64,000 nt of DNA from Thioclava sediminum (GCF_002020355.1 NZ_MPZV01000005.1:1-64000); one strand, 5' to 3'. Shown: positions 38,083 to 47,376, counted from the stretch's first letter. Translations and numbers: made by a program. The notes: a model not told the origin generated them from the sequence alone.

Positions 38083-39600
38083 ATGCTCGACCATCTCGAA
38101 TTCCAAGCCCCCGAACCCAAGGTCATTGCCGGTGCCAAATCGGATTGGGAGCTGGTGATCGGGCTTGAAGTCCACGCGCAGGTGGCCTCGAAAGCCAAGC
38201 TGTTCTCGGGCGCCTCGACCAAGTTCGGCGCAGAGCCGAACTCCAACGTGGCCTTCGTCGACGCGGCGATGCCCGGCATGCTGCCGGTGATCAACGAGTT
38301 CTGCGTGGCGCAAGCCGTGCGCACCGGGCTGGGCCTCAAAGCCGATATCAACCTGCGCTCGGCCTTCGACCGGAAGAACTATTTCTACCCGGACCTGCCG
38401 CAAGGCTACCAGATTTCGCAGCTATACCACCCCATCGTGGGCGAGGGCGAAATCATCGTCGATATGGGCCCGGGCGTCGCCCGCAAGGTCCGGATCGAGC
38501 GTATCCACCTCGAGCAGGACGCGGGCAAGTCGATCCACGACATGGACCCGCATATGTCCTTCGTGGACCTCAACCGCACCGGCGTCGCGCTGATGGAAAT
38601 CGTCTCGCGCCCCGACATTCGCGGCCCCGAGGAAGCGGCCGCCTATGTCGGCAAGCTGCGCCAGATCCTGCGCTATCTGGGCACCTGCGACGGCAACATG
38701 CAGAACGGCAACCTGCGCGCCGACGTGAACGTCTCGATCTGCAAACCGGGCGCTTACGAGAAATATCAGGAAACGCAGGATTTCAGCCATCTCGGCACGC
38801 GCTGCGAGATCAAGAACATGAACTCGATGCGCTTCATCCAACAGGCCATCGAATACGAGGCCCGTCGCCAGATCGCCATCGTCGAAGACGGCGGCGAAGT
38901 GGTGCAGGAAACCCGCCTCTACGATCCCGACAAGGGCGAGACGCGCTCGATGCGTTCGAAGGAAGAAGCGCATGATTACCGCTACTTCCCCTGCCCCGAT
39001 CTGCTGCCGCTGGAAATCGAGCAGGCCTGGGTCGACGATATCGGCGCGTCCATGCCGGAGCTGCCCGACGAGAAGAAGGCGCGCTTCGTCAAGGAGCTGG
39101 GCCTGTCGGAGTATGACGCCTCGGTGTTGACCGCAGAGGTCGAGAACGCGGATTACTTCGAGGCCGTGGTGGCCGAGGCCGGTGACGGCAAGCTCGCCGC
39201 GAACTGGGTCATCAACGAGCTGTTCGGCCGCCTGAAGAAGGAAGATCACGACATCTCGTCGAGCCCGGTCGATGCCGCGCAGCTTGGCGCGATCATCCGG
39301 CTGATCAAGTCCGACAAGATCTCGGGCAAGATCGCAAAGGACCTCTTCGAGATCGTCTATACCGAAGGCGGCGACCCCGAGAAGATCGTGGAAGAGCGCG
39401 GCATGATTCAGGTCACCGATACCGGCGCCATCGAGGCCGCCGTGGACGAGGTGATCGCCGCGAACCCCGAGCAGGTCGAGAAGGCAAAGGCCAATCCGAA
39501 GCTCGCTGGCTGGTTCGTCGGTCAGGTCATCAAGGCCTCGGGCGGCAAGGCCAACCCCAAGGCGGTCAACCAGATCGTCGCGCAGAAGCTGGGGCTGTAA
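38083..39600 (+). CDS. gatB: Aspartyl/glutamyl-tRNA amidotransferase subunit B
   Basis: 505 aa. The tRNA-binding and kinase subunit of GatCAB, which converts Glu-tRNA(Gln) and Asp-tRNA(Asn). [24 protein letters not shown] and [19 protein letters not shown] are diagnostic; the C-terminal YqeY-like tail ends QIVAQKLGL. The start ATG at 38083 has CAGGA seven bases upstream; an in-frame GTG at 38077 is less likely. gatC and gatA are not adjacent. Confidence 0.96.
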   Translation: MLDHLEFQAPEPKVIAGAKSDWELVIGLEVHAQVASKAKLFSGASTKFGAEPNSNVAFVDAAMPGMLPVINEFCVAQAVRTGLGLKADINLRSAFDRKNYFYPDLPQGYQISQLYHPIVGEGEIIVDMGPGVARKVRIERIHLEQDAGKSIHDMDPHMSFVDLNRTGVALMEIVSRPDIRGPEEAAAYVGKLRQILRYLGTCDGNMQNGNLRADVNVSICKPGAYEKYQETQDFSHLGTRCEIKNMNSMRFIQQAIEYEARRQIAIVEDGGEVVQETRLYDPDKGETRSMRSKEEAHDYRYFPCPDLLPLEIEQAWVDDIGASMPELPDEKKARFVKELGLSEYDASVLTAEVENADYFEAVVAEAGDGKLAANWVINELFGRLKKEDHDISSSPVDAAQLGAIIRLIKSDKISGKIAKDLFEIVYTEGGDPEKIVEERGMIQVTDTGAIEAAVDEVIAANPEQVEKAKANPKLAGWFVGQVIKASGGKANPKAVNQIVAQKLGL

Positions 39601-39622
39601 GCCTCGCGAACAATTCCGATCA

Positions 39623-39644
39623 AGGCGCCTTCGGGCGCCTTTTT
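39623..39644 (+). terminator. Rho-independent terminator of gatB
   Basis: Perfect stem AGGCGCC-ttcg-GGCGCCT followed by TTTT, 22 bp after the stop. UUCG tetraloop. Confidence 0.9.
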
Positions 39645-39743
39645 CACGTCCGCCCGGAAAGAATTCGGGAACAAGTCTTCGCGCTTGTGGCTTGGGGAGA
39701 CGCGCCCTAGGCTCACGCGGGCGTGATTGGGAAAGGGTTTGCG

Positions 39744-40715
39744 ATGAGTGGCTTGCTGGCATTGCTGGATGACGTGGCGGGGATCGCCAAGGTGGCGGCG
39801 ACCTCGATCGACGATGCGGCAGGTCAGGCGGCCAAGGCGGGCTCTAAGGCGGCTGGCGCGCTGATCGACGATGCGGCGGTGACACCGAAATATGTCCACG
39901 GCTTCAAGCCCGCCCGCGAATTGCCGATCGTGGGGAAAATCGCGCTCGGCTCGATCAAGAACAAGCTGATTTTCCTGCTGCCAGCCGCGCTGCTGCTCTC
40001 TGCCTTCGCGCCGTGGCTGATCACGCCCTTGCTGATGCTGGGCGGCTCTTACCTGTGTTTTGAGGGCGCAGAGAAGGTCTATCACCTGTTCAAACCGCAT
40101 GAGCCCGATGCAGAGGGCCATGTTGCCGCAGAAACCGCTGACCATCTCGAGGAAAAGCGCGTCAAAGCCGCGGTAAAGACCGATTTCATCCTCTCCGCCG
40201 AGATCATGACCATCGGCCTCGCCGCCCTGCCCTCGGGCCAGCCGATCTGGATGGAGGCGATTGCGCTCGCGATCATCGGGATCGGCGTGACCGTGGTGGT
40301 TTATGGCTCCGTCGCGCTGATCGTGAAGGCCGATGATGCGGGGCTCTGGCTGGCCGAGAACGCGAACCTTGCTGCGACCCGAGCCTTCGGGCGCGGCATG
40401 GTGAAAGTCATGCCATGGCTGATGAAGACCCTGATGATCGTGGGCACCGCCGCGATGATCTGGGTCGGCGGCAATATCGTGCTGCACGGTCTGGCAGAGC
40501 TTGGCTGGCACGCGCCCTATGACTGGATCCACCATCAGGCCGAGGCCGCAGCCCATGCGGCTGGCACGGCGGAGGGCTTCGTCAGCTGGGCCGTCACCGC
40601 GTTCTTCGACGGCATCTTCGGGCTGATCTACGGTCTGGTCCTGATCCCGGTCGTCACCCGGATCATCCAGCCGATCTACCGCGCCGTCACCGGCAAGGAA
40701 AAGCCCGCGCACTGA
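39744..40715 (+). CDS. DUF808 family membrane protein (YedI-like)
   Basis: 323 aa. The N-terminus MSGLLALLDDVAGIAKVAATSIDDAA is the DUF808 hallmark. At least five hydrophobic segments (e.g. LIFLLPAALLLSAFAPWLITPLLMLGG). The family has no established function. Start at 39744 with a GAAAGGG ribosome site; the upstream GTG at 39723 is less likely. Confidence 0.87.
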   Translation: MSGLLALLDDVAGIAKVAATSIDDAAGQAAKAGSKAAGALIDDAAVTPKYVHGFKPARELPIVGKIALGSIKNKLIFLLPAALLLSAFAPWLITPLLMLGGSYLCFEGAEKVYHLFKPHEPDAEGHVAAETADHLEEKRVKAAVKTDFILSAEIMTIGLAALPSGQPIWMEAIALAIIGIGVTVVVYGSVALIVKADDAGLWLAENANLAATRAFGRGMVKVMPWLMKTLMIVGTAAMIWVGGNIVLHGLAELGWHAPYDWIHHQAEAAAHAAGTAEGFVSWAVTAFFDGIFGLIYGLVLIPVVTRIIQPIYRAVTGKEKPAH

Positions 40716-40787
40716 GCACAAGCGGACAGGTTGAGGCCACCCGCGCCGCCCGATAGGCTGGGCACGAACAGATCGCAGGGAGCGCAG

Positions 40788-41531
40788 ATGACCGAGTATT
40801 TCGAGACCCAAGAAGGCCGCCGCATCGCCTATAACCTGACGCCGGGCAAAGGGCCGGGCGTGGTGTTCCTCGGCGGGTTCAAATCCGACATGGAAGGCAC
40901 GAAGGCGCTCGCGCTCGAGGACTGGGCCAAGCGCGAAGGCCAGGCCTTCCTGCGCTTCGACTATTCCGGCCACGGCGTCTCGGACGGCGCATTCGAGGAC
41001 GGAGCCATCGGCGACTGGTTCGAGGATGCGCGCGACGTGATCATGGCCAAGACCGAAGGCCCGCAGATCCTCGTGGGCTCTTCGATGGGCGGGTGGATCT
41101 CGCTTTTGATGTCACGCGAACATCCCGAGAAAGTCGCAGGCCTCGTCACCATCGCCGCCGCTCCCGATTTCACCGAGGACGGCTATTGGGCGAGTTTCGA
41201 CAAGGAAACACGGCACAAGCTGGAGAGCGAAGGCTCCATCGCCATTCCGTCGGATTACGGCGAGCCCTATGTCATCACGCGCCGCCTGATCAACGAGGGC
41301 CGCGAGCGGCTGGTGCTGCGCAGCCCGCTGGCGCTGCCCTTCCCCACGCGTTTCCTGCAAGGCACCGCCGACGAGGCCGTCAGCACCGAGACCGCGATCC
41401 GGCTGCTGGAGCATGCCGAGGGCGAGGACATGCGCCTGACCCTGGTCAAAGGCGCCGATCACCGTTTCTCGGACCCGGACTGCCTCGCGCTGATCGAGAC
41501 CGCGCTGGCGGAGGTACTGGCCCGGCTGTGA
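40788..41531 (+). CDS. Alpha/beta hydrolase (ABHD10-like)
   Basis: 247 aa. Oxyanion segment FLGGFKSDM, nucleophile elbow G97-S-S99-M-G, acidic residue near GTADEAV and catalytic His in GADHRF, so the triad is complete. The pattern resembles ABHD10-type depalmitoylase/mycophenolic glucuronide esterases. Substrate unknown. The start ATG at 40788 has a CAGGGAG ribosome site. Confidence 0.87.
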   Translation: MTEYFETQEGRRIAYNLTPGKGPGVVFLGGFKSDMEGTKALALEDWAKREGQAFLRFDYSGHGVSDGAFEDGAIGDWFEDARDVIMAKTEGPQILVGSSMGGWISLLMSREHPEKVAGLVTIAAAPDFTEDGYWASFDKETRHKLESEGSIAIPSDYGEPYVITRRLINEGRERLVLRSPLALPFPTRFLQGTADEAVSTETAIRLLEHAEGEDMRLTLVKGADHRFSDPDCLALIETALAEVLARL

Positions 41532-41628
41532 TCTGCTGCTTGCGGCATTTCGATTTGCTTGGCCTCGGCCCTTGCGGCACACTCGACGCGAGAAGCGCGA
41601 AAACGCGCCGCGATTGAGGTTTCGAGCG

Positions 41629-42339
41629 ATGCCAAGCGACCCGCTGGTCTTTCTTCCCGGTTTCATGTGCGACGCACGGCTGTTCTGGCACCCGCTGCAG
41701 GAACTGTCCTCCGAGCGCTCGGTGATGGTGGCGCGGCTGCGCGGCGCGACGATCGAGGAGATGGCGCAGACCGTGCTGGACGAGGCCCCGCCGCAATTCG
41801 CGCTGGTCGGGCATTGGCTGGGCGCGGTCGTCGCAATCGAGATCCTGCGCCGCGCCCCCGACCGCGTGAGCCAGGTCGCGCTGCTCGACGTCTCCCCCCT
41901 GCCCGAGATGCCGCAGATCGCCGCCGCGCGCGAGACCCGGATCGTGAAGGCGCTCACCGGGCGGCTCGACGAGATGATGCTGGAAGAGATCCCCGCCGAA
42001 AGCCTCGCCCCCGATCCCGGTCGTGCGGAAATTCAGGCGATGATGCTGGAGATGGCGGCAGGCTTGGGCGCCGACACGTTCGAAGCGCAATCGCGCGCCC
42101 TGATGCGCCGCCCCGACTTGCAACGCACGCTGCGCGCCACGAAAACCCGCGCACTGCTTATGTGCGGCGAATACGACAAGATCTGCCCACCCCGCCGCCA
42201 CGAATTCCTCGCAGAGCTGATGCCCCACGCCGAATTCCGCCTGATCCTCGGCGCAGGCCATCTGAGCCCGCTGGAGCAGCCCGAGAAGATCACCCAAGGC
42301 CTGCGCGACTGGCTGGAGGCGCCGTTATTGTTGGCGTGA
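41629..42339 (+). CDS. Alpha/beta hydrolase with tryptophan at the nucleophile position
   Basis: 236 aa alpha/beta hydrolase fold. LVFLPGFMCDARLFWHPL is the usual oxyanion region; GEYDKICPP and GAGHLSPLEQP supply the Asp and His. The nucleophile elbow, normally G-H-S-x-G, reads G61-H-W63-L-G: codon TGG replaces a serine codon such as TCG. The protein should lack serine-hydrolase activity, or this is a sequencing error or recent mutation. Otherwise intact and in frame. Start at 41629; an in-frame start at 41572 overlaps no better ribosome site. Confidence 0.85.
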   Translation: MPSDPLVFLPGFMCDARLFWHPLQELSSERSVMVARLRGATIEEMAQTVLDEAPPQFALVGHWLGAVVAIEILRRAPDRVSQVALLDVSPLPEMPQIAAARETRIVKALTGRLDEMMLEEIPAESLAPDPGRAEIQAMMLEMAAGLGADTFEAQSRALMRRPDLQRTLRATKTRALLMCGEYDKICPPRRHEFLAELMPHAEFRLILGAGHLSPLEQPEKITQGLRDWLEAPLLLA

Positions 42340-42450
42340 CGGAGCGTTTTGCGGACGAAGGTGCCATTCTACAGAATGATAGAGCTGTCTGCTTCTGTTC
42401 CATTTGATACATTAGTTATGCTTGCTTAGTGTCAGGGTTTAAGTCTCGGG

Positions 42451-43266
42451 TTGGCTGGATTGAGTAGGTTGAAGAAACACGAAACTGGCGTTTGCAAGCT
42501 GACAGGGAGGCAGGGAAAATACGTTAAATCCCATGTCATTCCAAAGGCGTTGACACCAAAAGATGTTCCGGGAGGCCCGATGATTCAGTCGGACGGGCTT
42601 GCACGTCCTAAAAGGCGCTTTGACAGTTGGTATGACCAACGGCTCGTAATTCGCAAAGGCGAAGATATGCTCGCGTCGATAGACGACGATGCAATAAAAG
42701 AGATTCAGCGACTGAAACTTGCATGGAGGTATTGGGGGGATGCGTCGGAACTTCAGATGTAGCCGTTCAGAGCCGGGGCTGCAATTGGCCTAAGGACACT
42801 TGACGATGCCAATCACGTTACGTTGGCAAAGTTCGCAATTAGTGTGCTCTAGCGCGCAGGAGTTTCCGATATGATGGATTTGAAGAGCTTTCAGGTTTCG
42901 GAGACGCTACTCGAACGAGCTAGACAAGTAATCCTTGGGCACTGCGAATTCGATCCGAAGATCTTTCCAATCAAGCTTTTTCAGTATGCTACAAAGGGAC
43001 CCTTGCACAACCTTACACCCATGAATCACGAAATGCTCCGTCCCGACGGCGCACAGGAAAGTTTCTTTAGGATCTTTGCGAACGGCTTCTTCTTTCACAT
43101 TACCGACACTACAGCGTCTCAACCTTATGATCTTGGAAAGGCGACTTGGTATCTCGGCAACTCTGACAAGCTCGGCGTGATCTGCATGGATTTTGCAAAG
43201 TCCGCCCAGAGTGAGTTTGTCACTTCAGTTTTTCACCACTTCGTGGGAGAACAGTGGCGTCAATAG
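42451..43266 (+). pseudogene. Broken HNH-like protein gene with two in-frame amber codons
   Basis: One reading frame of 272 codons from a TTG start at 42451 to the stop at 43266 is interrupted by TAG at 42760-42762 and 42850-42852. N-terminal part: CKLTGRQGKYVKSHVIPKALT (HNH-like, with a Cys and SHxIP), RPKRRFDSWYD, AIKEIQRLKLAWRYWG. The middle, between the stops, reads as plausible protein (AAIGLRTLDDANHVTLAKFAISVL). The second TAG stands where Trp would fit (VL-*-RAGVSD). C-terminal part from 42871: SFQVSETLLERARQVILG ... IFPIKLFQYATKGPLHNLTPMNHEML. Base composition is visibly lower in G+C than its neighbours, suggesting transfer. A good ribosome site (AGGAG, 42858-42862) precedes the ATG at 42871, so the last 131 codons could still be translated. 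Confidence 0.65.
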
Positions 43267-43368
43267 TGCATTGTGTAGAACAGCGAACCATAGCGGACAT
43301 TGGTGCTGCGCGCAGCATCCGGGTCTATGGGCTCGAAGAGGCCAAACGCTGCGATCCACATCGAACGA

Positions 43369-43398
43369 AAAACGCCGCCCGTTTCGGAGCGGCGTTTT
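43369..43398 (-). terminator. Bidirectional terminator downstream of phaZ
   Basis: Perfect 10-bp stem AAAACGCCGC / GCGGCGTTTT with a 10-base loop and T runs on either strand. It lies 22 bp beyond the phaZ stop. Confidence 0.85.
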
Positions 43399-43419
43399 CA
43401 ATTCCAAATGGCGGTCAAA

Positions 43420-44730
43420 TCACCCCGCCTCGGCCGTCTTCACCTTCTTCTTGCGGATCGGCGTGACCGTCGCGGGTTTCCCCTTCCCGGGCGCCGGGTT
43501 GTCGGCGTTCTCGTCGATGAAATCGAGGACCAGCGGGCGGATGTTGTTGCGCCAGTGCGACCCTGCGAAGATGCCGTAATGGCCTGCGCCGGGCTCGAGG
43601 TGCTGTTGCTTCATCGAATCCGGTACGCCCGAGCACAGGTCGAGCGCGGCGACGCATTGGCCGGGGGCGGAGATGTCGTCCTTCTCGCCCTCCACGGTCT
43701 TCACCGCGACCTTGGTGATTTTCGAGATATCGACCATCTTGCCGCCGACCTCGAAGCGGTTCTGGGCGATCTCGAGACCCTTGAAGATGCGCTCCACCGT
43801 CGAGAGGTAGAACTCCGCCGTCATGTCCATCACCGCGAGATATTCGTCATAGAAGCGATAATGCTTGTCATGCTCGGAGCCTTCGCCCTGCGCCTCGCTC
43901 CAGATCTTCTCCTGGAAGGCCTGCGCGTGCTTGTCCATGTTCATCGAAATGAACGAGGCGAGCTGCATCAGGCCCGGATAGACCAGACGGCCCGCGCCCT
44001 TGTATTTGAAGCCGACGCGCTGGATCACCATCTGCTCGAGCTGGCCCATCGTGACGCGGCGCCCGAAATCGGTAACCTCGGTCGCCTTCGCGTCGGGATC
44101 GATCGGCCCGCCGATCAGGGTCAGCGTGCGCGGCTGCGCAGCCGGGTCTTCAGCTGCCAGATAGGCAGTGGCGGCCAGCGCGAGCGGTGCCGGCTGACAC
44201 ACGGCGATCACGTTGCAGTCAGGGCCCATCTTCTTCATGAAATCGACAAGGTAGAGGGTGTAGTCCTCGATATCGAACTTGCCTTCGGAAACGGGGATGT
44301 CGCGCGCATTATGCCAATCGGTCACCCAGACATCCGCATCGGGCAGCAGCGAGGCCACGGTCGAGCGCAGCAGCGTCGCGTAATGGCCCGACATCGGCGC
44401 CACCAGCAGAATGCGCCGTTCCATCGGCTCGCGGCCATGGACGTTGAAATGCACGAGGCTGCCGAAGGGCTTGTCGAGCACGGTCTCGACCTCAACGAGG
44501 TGATCGCGCCCGTCCTCCGCCGCGATCGAATGGATGCCCCAATCGGGCTTGATCACCATCCGTGCGAACGAACGCTCCGTCACCCGGCCCCAGGCCGACA
44601 TGATCTTGAACATCGGATGCGGGGCGAGACCCCAGACCGGGTAGGACGCCATGGCGCGCGCCGAGGCGCCCATCCACTCGTTCGTGTTCCTGAAGGTCTC
44701 CATCAGGTCGTAGGACATGATCGTTTTCAT
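43420..44730 (-). CDS. phaZ: Intracellular polyhydroxyalkanoate depolymerase
   Basis: 436 aa. It mobilises stored PHB. The segment RILLVAPMSGHYATLLRSTVASLLPDADVWVTDWHNARDIP is typical of intracellular PhaZ, and the nucleophile is a cysteine in VIAVCQPAPLALAA rather than serine. The catalytic His is in PGAGHYGIFAGSHWRNNI. The start at 44730 has GAGGAG six bases upstream; an upstream in-frame ATG at 44838 would overlap phaC. Divergent from phaC. Confidence 0.94.
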   Translation of the reverse strand: MKTIMSYDLMETFRNTNEWMGASARAMASYPVWGLAPHPMFKIMSAWGRVTERSFARMVIKPDWGIHSIAAEDGRDHLVEVETVLDKPFGSLVHFNVHGREPMERRILLVAPMSGHYATLLRSTVASLLPDADVWVTDWHNARDIPVSEGKFDIEDYTLYLVDFMKKMGPDCNVIAVCQPAPLALAATAYLAAEDPAAQPRTLTLIGGPIDPDAKATEVTDFGRRVTMGQLEQMVIQRVGFKYKGAGRLVYPGLMQLASFISMNMDKHAQAFQEKIWSEAQGEGSEHDKHYRFYDEYLAVMDMTAEFYLSTVERIFKGLEIAQNRFEVGGKMVDISKITKVAVKTVEGEKDDISAPGQCVAALDLCSGVPDSMKQQHLEPGAGHYGIFAGSHWRNNIRPLVLDFIDENADNPAPGKGKPATVTPIRKKKVKTAEAG

Positions 44731-44840
44731 ATACAACTCCTCGGGGCGGGCCACGCACTCACTCGGCAATGGAAACGCCGCTTTACCCCAAGACTGCGGC
44801 GATATTATGCTGGTGCAGAGGATAGGGAGGAATATCATTT

Positions 44841-46634
44841 ATGACAACCGAGGAGACGGACAAAATTGCTGCGTCGCAGAAAATGCAGGACAATCTGGCG
44901 CGCATCGAAGAGCTGACCGAGCGCATGGTCGACGCGATCGCGCATAAGCGACCGATGAACCCGGCCCTCGAAGGCCCCGGCGCCGATCTCTACATGACGT
45001 CCTCTGCCGCCATGATGAACGAGTGGCTCGAAAAGCCGTCGAAAATCCTCGAAGCCCAGGTGAATTACTGGGGTCAGGCGATGAAGCATTACCTCGAAGC
45101 GCAGGAGGCGCTCGCCAAGGGCGCGTTCCGCCCACCGGAAGATCCCGGCCCGTCCGACCCGCGCTTCGCCAATCCGCTCTGGGACAGCCACCCCTATTTC
45201 AACTACATCAAACAGCAGTATCTGATCGCGGCCAAAGGCGTGAAAGAGGCGGTCGACAAGCTCGACGATCTCGATCCGGTGGACCGTCAGCGACTGAACT
45301 ACTTCTCGCGCCAGATCATCGACCTGATGGCGCCGACCAATTTCCTCGCCACCAACCCGGACGCGCTGGAGAAGGCGATCGAGACCGAGGGCGAGAGCCT
45401 CGTGAAAGGGCTCGAGAACCTCGTGCGCGACATCGAAGCGAACCGCGGCGACCTGCTGGTGACGCTGGCCGACAAGGACGCCTTCACCGTGGGCGAGAAT
45501 ATCGGCACCGCCGAGGGCGCGGTGGTCTATCGCAACCGCCTGTTCGAGCTGATCCAGTACACGCCGACCACCGAGAAGGTTCACAAGACCCCGCTGGTGA
45601 TCTTCCCGCCCTGGATCAACCGCTTCTACATCATGGACCTGAAGCCGCAGAACTCGCTGATCCGCTGGATCGTCGATCAGGGCTTCACCCTCTTCGTGGT
45701 CAGCTGGAAGAACCCCGATCAGAGCTATGCCGATGTCGGCATGGATGACTACGTGCAGGAGGGCTATCTGACCGCGATCGACGAGGTGAAGAAGATCACC
45801 GGCGAGAAGAAGGTCAACGCGGTCGGCTATTGCATCGCGGGCACCACGCTCTCGCTGACGCTGGGCCTGCTGAACAAGCGCAAGGACAAGTCGATCAACT
45901 CGGCCACCTTCTTCACCACGCTCACCGACTTCTCGGATCAGGGCGAATTCGCGGTCTTCCTGCAGGACGATTTCGTCGACGGGATCGAGCGGCAATGCAA
46001 GGCCGACGGCGTGCTCGACAGCTACTTCATGTCGCGCACCTTCTCCTACCTGCGCTCGAACGATCTGATCTACCGACCCGCGATCCGCAGCTACATGATG
46101 GGGGAATCCCCGCCCGCCTTCGATCTGCTGTTCTGGAACGGCGACTCGACGAACCTGCCGGGCAAGATGGCGGTCGAGTATCTGCGCGGGCTCTGCCAGA
46201 AGGACCGCTTCGCGCGCGACGGCTTCGAGGTGCTGGGAGAGACGGTCAAGGTCTCGGACGTGAACGTGCCGCTGATGGCGATCGCCTGCGAGACCGACCA
46301 CATCGCGCCCTGGGTCGCCTCGTTCAACGGCGTCGCGAAGATGGGATCGAAGGACAAGACCTTCATCCTGTCGCAATCGGGCCATATCGCCGGGATCGTC
46401 AATCCGCCCAGCAAGAAGAAATACGGCCACTACACCTCCGAAGCCCCGGTCGCGAATCCCAACGAGTGGAAAGCGCAGGCGGAGTTCCACGAGGGAAGCT
46501 GGTGGCCGCGCTGGGGCGAATGGCTGGCCAAGAAGTCCGGCGCGATGGTGCCCGCACGCCAGCCCGGCGATGCAGATCACCCGGTTTTGGCTGATGCGCC
46601 CGGCACTTATGTAAAAGAAATAGTTAAGATATAA
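44841..46634 (+). CDS. phaC: Class I poly(3-hydroxyalkanoate) synthase
   Basis: 597 aa. It polymerises (R)-3-hydroxyacyl-CoA on granule surfaces. The lipase-like box is GYCIAGTT with catalytic Cys near residue 331; the His is in SQSGHIAGIVNPP. WINRFYIMDLKPQNSLIRWIVDQGFTLFVVSWKNPD is a family hallmark. GGGAGG ribosome site 11 bases upstream. First gene of phaC-phaP-phaR. Confidence 0.97.
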   Translation: MTTEETDKIAASQKMQDNLARIEELTERMVDAIAHKRPMNPALEGPGADLYMTSSAAMMNEWLEKPSKILEAQVNYWGQAMKHYLEAQEALAKGAFRPPEDPGPSDPRFANPLWDSHPYFNYIKQQYLIAAKGVKEAVDKLDDLDPVDRQRLNYFSRQIIDLMAPTNFLATNPDALEKAIETEGESLVKGLENLVRDIEANRGDLLVTLADKDAFTVGENIGTAEGAVVYRNRLFELIQYTPTTEKVHKTPLVIFPPWINRFYIMDLKPQNSLIRWIVDQGFTLFVVSWKNPDQSYADVGMDDYVQEGYLTAIDEVKKITGEKKVNAVGYCIAGTTLSLTLGLLNKRKDKSINSATFFTTLTDFSDQGEFAVFLQDDFVDGIERQCKADGVLDSYFMSRTFSYLRSNDLIYRPAIRSYMMGESPPAFDLLFWNGDSTNLPGKMAVEYLRGLCQKDRFARDGFEVLGETVKVSDVNVPLMAIACETDHIAPWVASFNGVAKMGSKDKTFILSQSGHIAGIVNPPSKKKYGHYTSEAPVANPNEWKAQAEFHEGSWWPRWGEWLAKKSGAMVPARQPGDADHPVLADAPGTYVKEIVKI

Positions 46635-46653
46635 CTTTCCCGTTTGGGTTGAA

Positions 46654-46674
46654 AATTTCTGCGGCGCAGCAATT
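46654..46674 (+). promoter_or_regulatory. Candidate PhaR operator, upstream site
   Basis: AATTTCTGC-ggc-GCAGCAATT: CTGC-N3-GCAG core with arms matching at 8 of 9 positions. It lies just upstream of the phasin -35 box. The core agrees with the TGC-rich, CTGC/GCAG sites described for PhaR of Paracoccus and Rhodobacter. Confidence 0.6.
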
Positions 46675-46680
46675 CTCCTC

Positions 46681-46709
46681 TTGAAATGCTGCGCCGCAGC
46701 ATGTATATA
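46681..46709 (+). promoter_or_regulatory. Phasin gene promoter
   Basis: -35 TTGAAA (46681-46686) and -10 TATATA (46704-46709) with an optimal 17-bp spacer, about 70 bp upstream of phaP. Confidence 0.75.
46686..46702 (+). promoter_or_regulatory. Candidate PhaR operator filling the phaP promoter spacer
   Basis: Perfect palindrome ATGCTGC-gcc-GCAGCAT lying exactly between the -35 and -10 boxes. Bound repressor would block RNA polymerase directly. PhaR is encoded two genes on. Confidence 0.75.
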
Positions 46710-46776
46710 CGTTGCGTAACCCAAAGGGCCCCGCCAACGTTCCAGACCACGGGCCCCAACCCAACGGAGCACTCAC

Positions 46777-47226
46777 ATGGCTAAGACCCAAGACTACACC
46801 AAGATCATGCAGGACATGATGGCGTCCTTCCCCGTCGACACCTCGAAATTCCAAGACGCTTTCAAATCGCAAGCGGCTCTGGGCGAGAAGATGTCGCAGG
46901 TGGCGCTTGAAGCTGCCGGCAAGTCGACCGAAATCTCGACCAAATGGACCAAGGGCACCATCGACAAGATGGGAGACCTGACCAAAACCAAGGAAGAGCC
47001 CGCCGATTACGCCAAGGCGATGAGCGACTTCGCGTCGGCTTCGGCCGAGATGGCTGCCGAAAACATGGCCGCTTTCGCTGAAATCGCGAAAAAGGTTCAG
47101 ATGGACACCGTCGAACTGATGATGGCTGCCGGCAAGGACATGTCGGAAGAAGCCTCCGCAAACGTCAAGAAGGCGACCGCCGACATGACCGCTGCGACGA
47201 AGAAAGCCACGGCGGCTGCGAAGTAA
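46777..47226 (+). CDS. phaP: Phasin (PHB granule-coating protein)
   Basis: 149 aa, helical, Ala/Lys/Met-rich with no cysteines, typical of alphaproteobacterial phasins (SQVALEAAGKSTEISTKWTKGTIDKMGDLTKTKEEPADYAKAMSDF). It coats PHB granules and controls their number and size. Its own promoter carries two PhaR-type sites, and a strong terminator follows. Confidence 0.9.
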   Translation: MAKTQDYTKIMQDMMASFPVDTSKFQDAFKSQAALGEKMSQVALEAAGKSTEISTKWTKGTIDKMGDLTKTKEEPADYAKAMSDFASASAEMAAENMAAFAEIAKKVQMDTVELMMAAGKDMSEEASANVKKATADMTAATKKATAAAK

Positions 47227-47277
47227 GAATTCACCGCGGGCACCGGCTTCCTCCTCCCAGTCGGCCTCGCGTATCTC

Positions 47278-47310
47278 GGGCGCGCCCTCGTGGCGCGCCC
47301 TTTTTCTTTT
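47278..47310 (+). terminator. Rho-independent terminator of phaP
   Basis: Perfect 9-bp stem GGGCGCGCC / GGCGCGCCC with a 5-base loop, followed by TTTTTCTTTT. Confidence 0.92.
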
Positions 47311-47311
47311 A

Positions 47312-47340
47312 TTGCTTTTGGCAGCGCGGCGTCACACAAT
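47312..47340 (+). promoter_or_regulatory. Candidate phaR promoter
   Basis: TTGCTT (47312-47317) and CACAAT (47335-47340) with a 17-bp spacer, just after the phaP terminator. GCAGCG and GCTGCA half-sites nearby could allow autoregulation. Confidence 0.4.
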
Positions 47341-47376
47341 CGCTGCACAAGCACAATCCGGGGAGGATCGCATCAC

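Noticed and set aside
42760-42852. Programmed amber recoding (pyrrolysine-like) in the foreign gene
   Set aside because: No pyl genes or suppressor tRNA are visible here; nonsense mutation is the simpler reading. The observation is kept as a finding.
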